From assembly GCF_000759675.1 (NCBI RefSeq), contig NZ_BAWM01000018.1:96311-160310 (forward strand): a DNA stretch of 64,000 nt, written 5' to 3'. The notes under the pieces are model-generated. The model saw nothing but the letters and a program-made list of their open reading frames with translations. It was not told where the DNA came from and did not search any database. This DNA comes from Neobacillus niacini. Lineage in GTDB: Bacteria > Bacillota > Bacilli > Bacillales > Cytobacillaceae. Within the stretch, counting starts at the first letter, position 1. Each line of letters begins with the position of its first letter. The position numbers were made by a program, and so were the translations under genes. Shown piece by piece: positions 34,514 through 43,683 of the stretch.

Positions 34514-35635
34514 TTATTGATTTGTAACCTCTTCAATAATGGCTATAGTCATTTCTGCAAGCTTGTTTAATTCTTCAATCGGCATACGTTCATTTGTGGT
34601 ATGAATATCTTCGTAACCAACTGCTAAGTTCACGGTTGGAATGTTAAAGCCAGCTATGACATTGGCATCGCTTCCGCCGCCGCTATGCTGTAATTCACAA
34701 CTGCGGCCAATTTTCGCTGCCGCTTTACGTGCGATTTCTACAACTTGGTCACCTTCCCCAAATTTAAAGCCTGGGTACATGATCTCAATTTCCACTTCTG
34801 CTCTTCCGCCCATTTCAGCTGCCACTGTTTCAAAGGCGTCTTTCATCTTGGCAGCTTGTGCCTCCATTTTTTCAGCAATGAGTGAACGGGCTTCTGCTAG
34901 AATATCAACACGGTCACAAACGATATTCGTTGCAGAGCCACCCTCGAAGCGGCCGATATTTGCCGTTGTTTCTGAGTCAATTCTGCCTAATGGCATTCTC
35001 GCAATTGATTTAGCTGCTATCGTAATCGCAGAAACTCCTTTTTCTGGAGCCACACCTGCATGAGCTGTTTTTCCGTAAATAACCGCTTTTATCTTAGCCT
35101 GGGTAGGAGCGGCCACAACGATATTTCCAACTAAACCATCACTGTCTAATGCATAGCCATACTTTGCTTTCAATAAAGAAGAATCAAGGGCTTTAGCACC
35201 TACGAGACCAGATTCTTCTCCTACCGTAATGACAAATTGGATTTGTCCATGAGGAATATTTTGTTCTTTTAAGACACGAATGGTTTCAAGCATGACGGAT
35301 AAACCCGTTTTATCATCAGCTCCCAAAATCGTCGTTCCATCTGTAACGACATAACCGTCTTTAATAGATGGCTTAACACCTCTTGCAGGAACGACTGTAT
35401 CCATATGGGAAGTGAAGTAAATTGGATCTACGCCATCTTTAGTGGCAGCAAGTGTACAAACTAAGTTACCGGCACCATGTCCTGTTACAGCCGTTGTATC
35501 GTCTTCAAAAACGTCAAGACCTAAATCTGTAAACTTCTGTTTTAAAACCTTCGCAATTTCTGTTTCGTATTTTGTTTCGGAATCAATTTGTACAAGCTCT
35601 AAAAATTCTTTCAAAAGACGTTCATGATTAATCAT
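34514..35635 (-). CDS. yqjE: M20 family metallopeptidase YqjE
   Basis: A peptidase T-like zinc exopeptidase of 373 residues. Metal and catalytic residues lie in TSHMDTV near 77, ILGADDKTG near 105 and TVGEESGLVGA (Glu-Glu) near 140; the dimerisation domain lies around 180-290. Similar to B. subtilis YqjE. Substrate unknown, probably small peptides. ATG with GGAGGG upstream. Confidence 0.9.
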   Translation of the reverse strand: MINHERLLKEFLELVQIDSETKYETEIAKVLKQKFTDLGLDVFEDDTTAVTGHGAGNLVCTLAATKDGVDPIYFTSHMDTVVPARGVKPSIKDGYVVTDGTTILGADDKTGLSVMLETIRVLKEQNIPHGQIQFVITVGEESGLVGAKALDSSLLKAKYGYALDSDGLVGNIVVAAPTQAKIKAVIYGKTAHAGVAPEKGVSAITIAAKSIARMPLGRIDSETTANIGRFEGGSATNIVCDRVDILAEARSLIAEKMEAQAAKMKDAFETVAAEMGGRAEVEIEIMYPGFKFGEGDQVVEIARKAAAKIGRSCELQHSGGGSDANVIAGFNIPTVNLAVGYEDIHTTNERMPIEELNKLAEMTIAIIEEVTNQ

Positions 35636-35708
35636 CTGAATAACCCTCCGTTTTATGTACTCACTACTAGAGTATACTCCTTCATAAACCCGTCTTCAAA
35701 TGATTGCA

Positions 35709-37259
35709 TTAAAGTGGTATATTCCCGTGTTTCTTGAACGGTCTAGATTCTTTTTTATTTCGCAGCATTTCTAATGCTTGGATTATTTTAATTCTCGTTT
35801 CACGAGGGTCAATGACATCATCGACCATCCCTCTGCTCGCAGCCACATATGGATTTGCAAATTTTTCCCGATATTCTTCAATCTTTTGCTGCCTTACTTG
35901 TTCTGGATTTTCACTATTTTGAATTTCCTTAGCAAAAATGATATTAGCAGCTCCCTGTGGTCCCATTACGGCAATTTCAGCATTTGGCCATGCAAAAACT
36001 AAATCCGCACCAATAGACTTACTATTAAGGGCTACATATGCGCCTCCATAAGCTTTTCTTAAAATAACGGTCAGCTTCGGAACTGTCGCCTCTGAATAGG
36101 CATATAGAATCTTTGCCCCGTGACGGATAATACCTCCATGCTCCTGTTTTACTCCTGGGAAGAAGCCTGTTACATCCTCAAATGTTATAATCGGGATATT
36201 AAACGAATCACACGTACGAATAAATCTTGCTGCTTTATCAGAAGAATTAATGTCAAGCCCGCCCGCCATAACCTTTGGCTGATTACAAACAAGTCCTACC
36301 GTTTCACCCTTAATCCGTGCAAAGCCAACGACAATATTTTTCGCAAAGTTTTTTTGAATTTCCATAAAAGAATCCGCATCTGCTATTTGTTCGATTACCT
36401 TTCGAACATCATAAGGACGGACGGCATCGAATGGAATAACGTCCGTCAAGTCCGGACGATAATCATTTTCGTCTTCTACCGCAAGTCTTGGAGGCTTTTC
36501 TTCATTATTTTGTGGAAGATAGCTTAAAAGTTTTCGAACCTCTTCTAATACCTCCTGCTCGGAAACAGCCTCAAAATGCGCATTTCCACTAATACTATTA
36601 TGAACATGCGCTCCGCCAAGGTCTTCAGCAGATATCTTCTCACCTGTTACAGTCTCAATAACTTTTGGACCTGTTATAAACATTTGACTCGTTTTTTCAA
36701 CCATAAATACAAAGTCAGTTATTGCTGGTGAATAGACAGCACCACCTGCACAGGGACCCATAATGACGGATATCTGAGGAATCACTCCAGAATAAATGGC
36801 ATTTCGATAAAAGATATGACCGTAACCATCTAGTGAAACAACACCTTCTTGAATTCGTGCACCTCCAGAATCATTTAGGCCCACAAACGGTGTACCGTTT
36901 TTAGCAGCTAAATCCATAACATTGGCGATTTTTTTGGCATGCATTTCCCCAAGTGCACCACCAAATACAGTAAAGTCTTGTGAAAATAAGTAGATCGGTC
37001 TGCCATTTACTTTCCCATAACCAGTTACAACACCATCTCCAGGGCCTTTCTGTTCATCGAGACCAAAGTCGTTGGTCCTGTGCTCAATAAATGGACTTAA
37101 TTCCACGAATGACCCTTTATCGACCAAAAGTTCAATTCGTTCTCTTGCCGTTAATTTTCCCTTCTCATGCTGTTTCTCGATTCTTTCGTCACCGCCGCCA
37201 AGCTCTACTTCCCGCCGTTTATCATATAATTCATTTATTTTTTCATAGATGTCTAACAT
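35709..37259 (-). CDS. yqjD: Acyl-CoA carboxyltransferase subunit (propionyl/methylmalonyl type), YqjD
   Basis: A 516-residue carboxyltransferase beta subunit of the PccB/MmdA family. It has the N-terminal GKLTARERIELL block, the acyl-CoA and biotin pockets in GGARIQEGV and GPCAGGAVYSPAITDF, and the second crotonase-like half with AYGGAYVALNSK. It follows mce by 7 bases, which points to propionyl-CoA and methylmalonyl-CoA. No biotin carboxylase or carrier gene lies in the window, so the partner subunits must be elsewhere. The frame extends 37 codons upstream into mce, but the ATG at 37259 (MLDIYEKI) fits the family. Confidence 0.88.
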   Translation of the reverse strand: MLDIYEKINELYDKRREVELGGGDERIEKQHEKGKLTARERIELLVDKGSFVELSPFIEHRTNDFGLDEQKGPGDGVVTGYGKVNGRPIYLFSQDFTVFGGALGEMHAKKIANVMDLAAKNGTPFVGLNDSGGARIQEGVVSLDGYGHIFYRNAIYSGVIPQISVIMGPCAGGAVYSPAITDFVFMVEKTSQMFITGPKVIETVTGEKISAEDLGGAHVHNSISGNAHFEAVSEQEVLEEVRKLLSYLPQNNEEKPPRLAVEDENDYRPDLTDVIPFDAVRPYDVRKVIEQIADADSFMEIQKNFAKNIVVGFARIKGETVGLVCNQPKVMAGGLDINSSDKAARFIRTCDSFNIPIITFEDVTGFFPGVKQEHGGIIRHGAKILYAYSEATVPKLTVILRKAYGGAYVALNSKSIGADLVFAWPNAEIAVMGPQGAANIIFAKEIQNSENPEQVRQQKIEEYREKFANPYVAASRGMVDDVIDPRETRIKIIQALEMLRNKKESRPFKKHGNIPL

Positions 37260-37266
37260 ATACCTC

Positions 37267-37671
37267 TCATCCCTTCTTTTCGCATAGCTCGACCAATACA
37301 CCTGCTGCTGACTTGGGATGCATGAAGGCAATATGTGCTCCTCCTGCACCAATCCTAGGTTCTTCATCAATCATACGAATCCCTTTTTCTTTCATTTCTA
37401 TTATTCTTTCTTCAATAGAGTTAACGCCCAACGCTACATGGTGTATCCCCTCACCACGTTTTTCTATATATTTGGCAATGGCACTATCTTCTGAGGTTGG
37501 CTCAAGCAGCTCAAGTTTGGTTTCTCCTGCCTTTAGAAATGCCACTCTAACCTTTTGACTGTCAACTTCTTCAATCCCTAATAAAGGAAGCCTGAGGACC
37601 TCTGTATAAAAAGGCAGGGTGATCTCAAGAGATCGAACAGCAATTCCAATGTGGTCTACTTTTTTAATCAT
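37267..37671 (-). CDS. mce: Methylmalonyl-CoA epimerase
   Basis: Interconverts the 2R and 2S forms of methylmalonyl-CoA between the carboxylase and the mutase. The 134-residue vicinal-oxygen-chelate protein has VDHIGIAVRSLE (metal ligand H7), a second ligand in GIHHVALGV, and Glu in the C-terminal VLVELCEK. Equivalent to YqjC of B. subtilis. Cotranscribed with yqjD. Confidence 0.92.
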   Translation of the reverse strand: MIKKVDHIGIAVRSLEITLPFYTEVLRLPLLGIEEVDSQKVRVAFLKAGETKLELLEPTSEDSAIAKYIEKRGEGIHHVALGVNSIEERIIEMKEKGIRMIDEEPRIGAGGAHIAFMHPKSAAGVLVELCEKKG

Positions 37672-37833
37672 TTATACCCCTCTGTTTTTCATAATTTAAA
37701 TTGTTTCGACAATTATCATATTCGCTAAAAAATTCATAATTCCTTCCCAAATTGAGATGTTGTTCCATTGTTCAATTGGGCTTTTCCCTGTAAAATATAA
37801 ATAAAGCTATTTAATATAAAGGGGGAACCCAAA

Positions 37834-37929
37834 TTGTCTAAGAAAAGAACAAGAAAAATTGTAGTATATTTAATGCTAATCGCTATGTTATCGTCAACTC
37901 TCTTAATCGGGATTGCTCAATTTATTTAA
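37834..37929 (+). CDS. prli42: Prli42 stressosome-associated miniprotein
   Basis: A 31-residue ORF starting MSKKRTRKIVVYLMLIAML: a basic N-terminus followed by a single hydrophobic helix. This is the Prli42 pattern; the Listeria protein anchors the stressosome to the membrane. The start is TTG, with AAAGGGGG 8 bases upstream, and a strong terminator follows. Missed by length cut-offs in most annotation. Confidence 0.85.
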   Translation: MSKKRTRKIVVYLMLIAMLSSTLLIGIAQFI

Positions 37930-37937
37930 TAAAAAAC

Positions 37938-37980
37938 ATAGAAAAAGGGACTGTTCCTAGAGAACGGTCCCTTTTTCTAT
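37938..37980. terminator. Bidirectional terminator after prli42
   Basis: Long stem AGAAAAAGGGAC/GTCCCTTTTTCT serving prli42 and the convergent transpeptidase gene. Confidence 0.85.
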
Positions 37981-38493
37981 TTATTGAATCGCCCCATTTT
38001 CTTTTGCGAGCTGCTCAAATGACTTATTTGTTGAAGTAACTAATATTTTTGTACCTAAAGGAATTAAGGGATATAAAGAGGAAATAACTTCATTCTGTGA
38101 ACGAATACAGCCTTGTGACACATATCTTCCGATGGAGGCAGGCTGATTGGTTCCATGAATTCCGTAAGTTCGGCCATCTGTTTCCTCCGCATCAAAGCCA
38201 ATCCATCTTGAACCAAGTGGATTATTTGGGTCACCTCCAGGAATATCCTTACGGCGATAATACGGGTCTTCAGCTTTTACCGTTATCGTAAATAAACCTT
38301 CTGGTGTTAACTCTTTCGTCTTACCTGTACCAACACTCACAACGGTTTGGACCTTGTTTTCATCAATCAATGCCAATTCATTTGTTGTTTTATTAACAAT
38401 TACGAAAGGGTCACCAGAGAGAGGATTAGGTCCCAGGGGCCAAAGGGGTGAAATAAAAAAAGCAAACAGGATTGGCGAGAGTATCTTAAACAT
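37981..38493 (-). CDS. L,D-transpeptidase, YkuD domain
   Basis: A 170-residue cell-wall cross-linking enzyme. A signal peptide or membrane anchor (about 1-22) is followed by the YkuD domain. The catalytic signature is HGTNQPASIGRYVSQGCIR, with H113 and nucleophile C129. It occupies the place of yqjB in B. subtilis. The ATG at 38493 is used because AGGTGG lies just upstream and overlaps the alternative GTG. Confidence 0.9.
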   Translation of the reverse strand: MFKILSPILFAFFISPLWPLGPNPLSGDPFVIVNKTTNELALIDENKVQTVVSVGTGKTKELTPEGLFTITVKAEDPYYRRKDIPGGDPNNPLGSRWIGFDAEETDGRTYGIHGTNQPASIGRYVSQGCIRSQNEVISSLYPLIPLGTKILVTSTNKSFEQLAKENGAIQ

Positions 38494-38516
38494 AAAATCC
38501 ACCTGCCATTTTTTCC

Positions 38517-39500
38517 TTAGTTTGCTTCTATCTTTTTCAATTTATTCCATCTGGTTGTATTAAAGGTACTTTTAATGATGAGATATTCATTCATCTCTTT
38601 TACTAATTGAAGCAGTGCAGCACGCACCTCAAATTCTTCTCTTGTCTTAGGCAGCTCCATTTCTTCAAATTCCTTTTTCATCTCTTTTAATTTTTCAAGA
38701 TAAATATGCGCCGTATTACCAGGTCGAATATTTTCGGATAATTCTTGGAGAAATTCAGCAATCATTTTTCCTTGTGGTAACGTCACAGTAAGTGAAGTTA
38801 CAATCGGTAAAACCCGTTCTAGTATTTCAAATTGCTTTTCTCTCATTCTAAAGTAATAAAAATAGTCATTTTCTTCCCTTAACACGTGATTTTCTACATC
38901 TAGAAATGCAATTGATTTCGCCTCATCCAATACCTGTGCTGTTTCCGTAATTTCTTTACCAGACCAGTCACTGTCACCAGTTCTCAGATAATTTACCATT
39001 TCACAAAAAATCACTTTAAAATTGCCCTCAACTCTACTTTGATAATGCCTTAATTTTTTATCTACGCTTGGCATATAGACATTTATCAACAGCGCAACAC
39101 CAATACCAGTGACAATAACACCGAGCTCATTAATAAAAAGATCTATCGTAATCTTGTTAGCCAAATATATATGTAAGATAATAACACTACTGGTAACGAC
39201 TCCATCGGTTGCTTTAAGCATAACCACTGTCGGGATAAAGAATAACAGCATGACTCCAATGACGATTGGATGATAGGCAATCCCTTCAAAAAAAAGGGCA
39301 GAAAAGGGCATAACCAAAACACAGGCTAAAAATCGGTCCCAAGCTGTCCGTAAAGATCTTCTTTTCGTTACTTGAATACAAAGAATAGTTAGTATACCTG
39401 CTGAAGCAAAGTTATCTAGACCGAGCTGTTGGGCAATTAGAATGGAAATGGCCGTGCCTGCGGCTGTTTTCAATGTTCTGTAACCAATTCGAAATTTCAT
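38517..39500 (-). CDS. yqjA: YqjA-type aromatic acid exporter family membrane protein
   Basis: A 327-residue protein with about four to five hydrophobic segments in the first 150 residues and a long soluble, partly coiled-coil C-terminal half. This is the layout of the aromatic acid exporter (DUF939/FUSC-like) family, and it equals YqjA of B. subtilis. Function is not proven. It follows the artPQR operon on the same strand after a terminator. Confidence 0.85.
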   Translation of the reverse strand: MKFRIGYRTLKTAAGTAISILIAQQLGLDNFASAGILTILCIQVTKRRSLRTAWDRFLACVLVMPFSALFFEGIAYHPIVIGVMLLFFIPTVVMLKATDGVVTSSVIILHIYLANKITIDLFINELGVIVTGIGVALLINVYMPSVDKKLRHYQSRVEGNFKVIFCEMVNYLRTGDSDWSGKEITETAQVLDEAKSIAFLDVENHVLREENDYFYYFRMREKQFEILERVLPIVTSLTVTLPQGKMIAEFLQELSENIRPGNTAHIYLEKLKEMKKEFEEMELPKTREEFEVRAALLQLVKEMNEYLIIKSTFNTTRWNKLKKIEAN

Positions 39501-39520
39501 AGAAATCTCCCTTATAATAA

Positions 39521-39550
39521 TAAAAAAGATGATCCATATAGACCATCTTT
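39521..39550 (-). terminator. Terminator after artR
   Basis: AAAGATGatC/GaCCATCTTT stem followed by T6 on the minus strand. Confidence 0.75.
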
Positions 39551-39562
39551 AGCTTATCCTTT

Positions 39563-40285
39563 TTAGAGCATTTTTTGCAAGAAATCTTGTGCACGCTTGC
39601 TTTTTGGGCTTGTGAAAAAGTCATGCGGTTTAGCGTCTTCTACTAGTACTCCTCCATCTAGGAAAAGTACACGGTCAGCCACTTCACGAGCAAAGCCCAT
39701 TTCGTGCGTCACAATAGCCATTGTCATCCCAGTATGAGCGAGGGATTTCATTACTTCTAATACTTCCTTCACCATTTCTGGATCAAGTGCAGAGGTAGGC
39801 TCATCAAAAAGCATAACCTCTGGCTCCATTGCCAATGCTCTTGCAATCGCGACCCGCTGTTTTTGCCCGCCAGATAATCTGGTCGGATATTCATTAACTT
39901 TTTCCGATAAACCTACTCTTTCTAACAAATCAAAAGCAATCTTTTCTGCATCTGCCTTTGACAATCCTTTAACCTTTATTGGTGCATAGGTAAGATTCTG
40001 CAAAACGGTTTTATGCGGGAATAGATAAAAATGCTGAAATACCATTCCAACGTTTTGCCGCACCTTCATAATGTTAGTCTTTTTATCGGTAACATCCTGG
40101 TCACCCACATATATTCTTCCACTAGTTGGATTTTCAAGGAGATTCATACAACGCAGAAAGGTGGACTTCCCTGATCCTGAGGGTCCAATAATGGCGACAA
40201 CTTCTCCTGCATCGATGGTTGTGGATATTCCCTTTAATACTTCAAGTTTTCCATAATTTTTATGCAAATTTTCCACCTTAATCAC
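39563..40285 (-). CDS. artR: Amino-acid ABC transporter, ATP-binding protein
   Basis: A 240-residue ATPase of the polar amino-acid family. Walker [10 protein letters not shown] (33-41), signature [15 protein letters not shown], Walker [12 protein letters not shown] and switch His in IVTHEMGFA. It overlaps artQ by 8 bases. It corresponds to YqiZ/ArtR, the arginine transporter of B. subtilis; substrate choice is by synteny. Confidence 0.92.
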   Translation of the reverse strand: MIKVENLHKNYGKLEVLKGISTTIDAGEVVAIIGPSGSGKSTFLRCMNLLENPTSGRIYVGDQDVTDKKTNIMKVRQNVGMVFQHFYLFPHKTVLQNLTYAPIKVKGLSKADAEKIAFDLLERVGLSEKVNEYPTRLSGGQKQRVAIARALAMEPEVMLFDEPTSALDPEMVKEVLEVMKSLAHTGMTMAIVTHEMGFAREVADRVLFLDGGVLVEDAKPHDFFTSPKSKRAQDFLQKML

Positions 40286-40937
40286 TGCGTCTCATTCTCC
40301 TTTCAACCGCTTTTCCTAGGAAGGTCAAAGTTACGACCATTAAGTAATAGATTAGACCGGCAATCAATAATGGTTCGAAGAATGAATAGTTTTCAGCCCC
40401 AACTTGATAAGACCGGCGCATTATATCCATTACTCCAATTGTGGTGACAATCGCAGATTCCTTCGTTAATGTGATAAATTCGTTCATTAATGCAGGAAGG
40501 ATATTTTTAAGAGCCTGCGGCAGGATGATATCCCACATCATTTTCGTGTAGGGAACACCTAGGGCCATTGCGGCTTCTTGCTGTCCTTTATCAATTGCCT
40601 GAATCCCTGCTCTGATAATTTCTGAAATGTAAGCACCTGAATTCAGAGCAAAGGATAATATCGCAGCTGTGTATGGTTCAATTTGATACCCAATCAACTG
40701 TGGCGAACCATAATAGATTAACATCAGTTGTAAAACTAATGGCGTGCCACGAAAAATTGACGTATAAGCGTCCGCAAACCAGCCGAGAAATTTAAATTTG
40801 CTAATTTTAAACAACGAAAGAATAATACCTAAAGCAAATCCTAATATACCTGCCAAAATGACAATCTTAAGTGTAACAAGTATTCCCTCTAAAATGTATG
40901 GCATTGAAGGAATGAATTGTGCAAAATCTAAGTTCAT
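40278..40937 (-). CDS. artQ: Amino-acid ABC transporter, permease
   Basis: A 219-residue inner-membrane permease of the His/Glu/Gln/Arg family with about five membrane segments. The cytoplasmic EAA loop is [22 protein letters not shown] near 140-160, where the ATPase docks. Middle gene of artPQR (YqiY in B. subtilis). Confidence 0.92.
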   Translation of the reverse strand: MNLDFAQFIPSMPYILEGILVTLKIVILAGILGFALGIILSLFKISKFKFLGWFADAYTSIFRGTPLVLQLMLIYYGSPQLIGYQIEPYTAAILSFALNSGAYISEIIRAGIQAIDKGQQEAAMALGVPYTKMMWDIILPQALKNILPALMNEFITLTKESAIVTTIGVMDIMRRSYQVGAENYSFFEPLLIAGLIYYLMVVTLTFLGKAVERRMRRSD

Positions 40938-40971
40938 TCATCTGCCGTCCTCTCTAAATAATGAAATTAGT

Positions 40972-41001
40972 AAGACGTTCAGAAGACTTTCTGAACGTCT
41001 T
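40972..41001 (-). other. Intercistronic stem-loop between artP and artQ
   Basis: Perfect 13-bp stem AAGACGTTCAGAA/TTCTGAACGTCTT with a 4-base loop and no T-run after it. Such hairpins downstream of a binding-protein gene usually protect its mRNA and raise its yield over the membrane subunits. Confidence 0.75.
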
Positions 41002-41011
41002 GGTTGTAGAT

Positions 41012-41788
41012 TTAGTTTTCCCCACCAAACCACTTAACAATCAATTCTTGTAGTTCGCCATTTTCTTTCATTTTTTGAAGCTCTTGGTTAAATTTCTCTG
41101 TTAGATCGCTATCCTTTGGAAATGCAATCGCTGATCCTGCTTCTTCTGGGTCATCGCTGATTGTGAAGCTCGTTAAATCCGCTTCTTTATCAAGATATCC
41201 TTTAGCCACTGTGTCTTCAATAATGATAGCGTCAAAACGGCCGGCTTTCAATTCTTGAATCAGCTCTGGGATACGGTTACGATTTTCTACTTTTAAAGCT
41301 ACAGTTTCATTAATTTCTTCTGCTTTACCTTCTTGAATAGAACCTAACTGAACGCCAACTGTTTTACCTTCTAAATCTTCTACTGTTGCAATTCCACTTT
41401 CTTTTTTAGAGATAACCATGTGCTGTGCTGTATAGTAGATATCACTGAAATCTACATTTTTCTTTCTTTTTTCGGTTGGAGTCATTCCCGCTAATACAAA
41501 GTCTGCTTGTCCAGATTTAAGTGACTGAATCAAACCGCCAAAATCCATATCTTTTACTTCAACTTCATAGCCAATTTTTCCAGCAATCGCTTTAGCTAAA
41601 TCAACATCAAAACCAATAATGTCGTCACTTTTATCTGATTCAATATATTCAAACGGCGCATAATCGGCTGAGGTTGCCATCACTAATGTCTTTTTATCAC
41701 CTGTATTAGAATCTTTAGTTTCACCACAGGCTGCGAGTAAGCCAACAGCTAAAATCATTATTAAAAATAAAACCATTACCTTTTTCAT
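41012..41788 (-). CDS. artP: Amino-acid ABC transporter, substrate-binding lipoprotein
   Basis: A 258-residue extracellular binding protein. The lipoprotein signal ends LLAAC with lipidated C21. The SBP family 3 core includes SADYAPFEYIE, IGFDVDLAKAIA and DFVLAGMTPTEKR. First gene of the transporter operon (YqiX in B. subtilis, arginine). The remaining 218 bases up to brxB hold only AT-rich DNA and the brxB terminator. Confidence 0.93.
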   Translation of the reverse strand: MKKVMVLFLIMILAVGLLAACGETKDSNTGDKKTLVMATSADYAPFEYIESDKSDDIIGFDVDLAKAIAGKIGYEVEVKDMDFGGLIQSLKSGQADFVLAGMTPTEKRKKNVDFSDIYYTAQHMVISKKESGIATVEDLEGKTVGVQLGSIQEGKAEEINETVALKVENRNRIPELIQELKAGRFDAIIIEDTVAKGYLDKEADLTSFTISDDPEEAGSAIAFPKDSDLTEKFNQELQKMKENGELQELIVKWFGGEN

Positions 41789-41952
41789 TTGTTTTCCTCC
41801 TATAATTTTCTGAAAATTGAAATTTACTTTTGAATATGACTTTTACTAACTTTATAGAGTTAAAGGCTTAATATTTATACAACGTAATGAATTTTAACAC
41901 AGAGCAAAATAATTATGCAAGTATATTTATAAAAAATATTATTACTTTTGTA

Positions 41953-41997
41953 AAATAAAAAAAGAGCCAGCCTCCAGGAACGGAGATTAGCTCTTTG
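41953..41997 (-). terminator. Terminator after brxB
   Basis: AAAGAGC/GCTCTTT stem with an inner CCTCC/GGAG pairing, followed by T7 on the minus strand after AAAGAGC's complement. Confidence 0.75.
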
Positions 41998-42006
41998 GGC
42001 AATTAT

Positions 42007-42444
42007 TTAGAGTTCTTCGCAGTTTTCTTCGAATTCCTTCTGCAGCCTTGCCACTACTGTTGCTGGATCGTAGCCTTCAATTTGGTGTCTTTCAACCATT
42101 GTAACAATCTTGCCGTCTTTTAATAAGGCAAAGGAAGGTGAGGATGGTGGATAACCTGTAAAATAGCTGCGTGCTTTTTCTGTTGCTTCTTTATCCTGTC
42201 CTGCAAAAACCGTAACAAGATGGTCAGGACGTTTATCATAATGAAGGGCATGAGCTGCTGCTGGACGTGCAATACCGCCTGCACAACCACAAACTGAGTT
42301 GATCATTACTAAAGTAGTACCCTTTTGTTCAAGTGCTGCTTCGACCTCTTCAGGTGTCTTCAACTCTTGATAACCAGCTGACGCGATTTCTTTACGCGCT
42401 TGAGTCACAACATCATTCATGAAAAAATTGAAATCCATGCTCAT
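42007..42444 (-). CDS. brxB: Bacilliredoxin BrxB (YqiW)
   Basis: A thiol-disulfide protein of 145 residues that removes bacillithiol from S-bacillithiolated proteins. The active-site CGC is C52-G53-C54 in [13 protein letters not shown]. It is nearly the same as B. subtilis YqiW over its length. Its presence shows that this organism uses bacillithiol, which matters for the DinB-fold protein at 18590. Confidence 0.95.
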   Translation of the reverse strand: MSMDFNFFMNDVVTQARKEIASAGYQELKTPEEVEAALEQKGTTLVMINSVCGCAGGIARPAAAHALHYDKRPDHLVTVFAGQDKEATEKARSYFTGYPPSSPSFALLKDGKIVTMVERHQIEGYDPATVVARLQKEFEENCEEL

Positions 42445-42558
42445 ACAATCACTCCTAATTTATGTCGATATAACTACATGATAACAGTAAAAATGTGTTT
42501 TTTTCAAATGAATAAGATTATTACCTGCAAAAGAAGACTGACAACTAATCGACAGCCG

Positions 42559-43683
42559 TTACTTTTTATCAGTTAGGAATGCATTAAACAGGATCTCCAC
42601 TGCAGTGGCTGCTGTTTTTTCCCCTGCCATAACTTCATTTTCTAATTGGGGCAATTTAAGCTTCACGTCTGGATGGTGGAAAAAGCTATAATGAAGCTGA
42701 TCGGTGATCAATGAATAAATCCAATCGCGCTGCTGCCCTTTACGTCTTTCTGCAAACACGCCCGAGGATTTACCTTTCTCTTCGAAATCCTTAATGACAT
42801 CCCAAATCTCTTTAATCCCTTCCCCCATTAAAGAGGAACAGGTATAGGCCTTTGATGACCAACCTTTTGTAGCAGGCTGAAGAAAATGCAAGATACGGCT
42901 ATACTCTTTTCTAGTCTGCTCCGCTTTCACTTTATTAGCTCCATCTGCTTTATGAACAAGGACAGTGTCTGCTAATTCCATAATCCCTTTCTTCATACCC
43001 TGCAATTCATCACCCGCACCTGTCAGGACAAGAAGCATGAAAAAGTCAACCATGTCTCGAATAATCACTTCGCTTTGCCCCACACCGACAGTTTCAATTA
43101 AAATCACATCAAAACCCGCAGCTTCGCAAATCAACATAGCTTCCCTAGTCTTTCGATGTACACCGCCTAACTTTCCAGCCGTTGGTGAAGGCCGGATAAA
43201 GGCCCTTGGATTTCGCGACAATTTCTCCATCCTCGTTTTATCGCCAAGTATACTACCGCCGGAAAGACTAGAGCTTGGATCTATCGCAAGTACTGCGACC
43301 CGAAGACCGAGATCACAAAGGAACATGCCAAATGCTTCGATAAAGGTACTTTTGCCAGCACCTGGGACTCCCGTAATTCCGATTCTAATTGATTTCCCAC
43401 TGTTAGACAGGAGCTTTTGAAGGAGCTCCTGTGCCTTATGGAAATGCTGTTCAGCATTACTTTCAACTAGGGTAATGGCCCTGGCAAGCTGACCTCTATT
43501 CCCTGACAGCACCCCAGCAACTAACTCTTCAACCGAAGGTTCCTTAGACTGACGTTTACGATAGACAACGTCTTTTTCGATGATTGCAGACTGGGCTTCC
43601 TGCTCTTCCCCTTTTTTGATTACGGTTGAGAATTTTTCCGGTTCATTTGGGTCGCTCCATTCCGGTTTCCTATCCTCAGCCAT
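42559..43683 (-). CDS. meaB: Methylmalonyl-CoA mutase-associated GTPase MeaB
   Basis: G3E-family GTPase chaperone of 374 residues that gates B12 loading and protects the mutase. Walker A GVPGAGKST, the Mg site in IDPSSSLSGGSILGDKTRM, VETVGVGQSE and the NKxD-like VHKADGAN. The N-terminal 45 residues form a charged extension. It begins directly after the mutB stop, so coupled translation is likely. Confidence 0.95.
   Translation of the reverse strand: MAEDRKPEWSDPNEPEKFSTVIKKGEEQEAQSAIIEKDVVYRKRQSKEPSVEELVAGVLSGNRGQLARAITLVESNAEQHFHKAQELLQKLLSNSGKSIRIGITGVPGAGKSTFIEAFGMFLCDLGLRVAVLAIDPSSSLSGGSILGDKTRMEKLSRNPRAFIRPSPTAGKLGGVHRKTREAMLICEAAGFDVILIETVGVGQSEVIIRDMVDFFMLLVLTGAGDELQGMKKGIMELADTVLVHKADGANKVKAEQTRKEYSRILHFLQPATKGWSSKAYTCSSLMGEGIKEIWDVIKDFEEKGKSSGVFAERRKGQQRDWIYSLITDQLHYSFFHHPDVKLKLPQLENEVMAGEKTAATAVEILFNAFLTDKK

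Noticed and set aside
37260-37370. N-terminal extension of yqjD by 37 codons
   Set aside because: It runs through the end of mce in another frame and has no family similarity; the ATG at 37259 fits.
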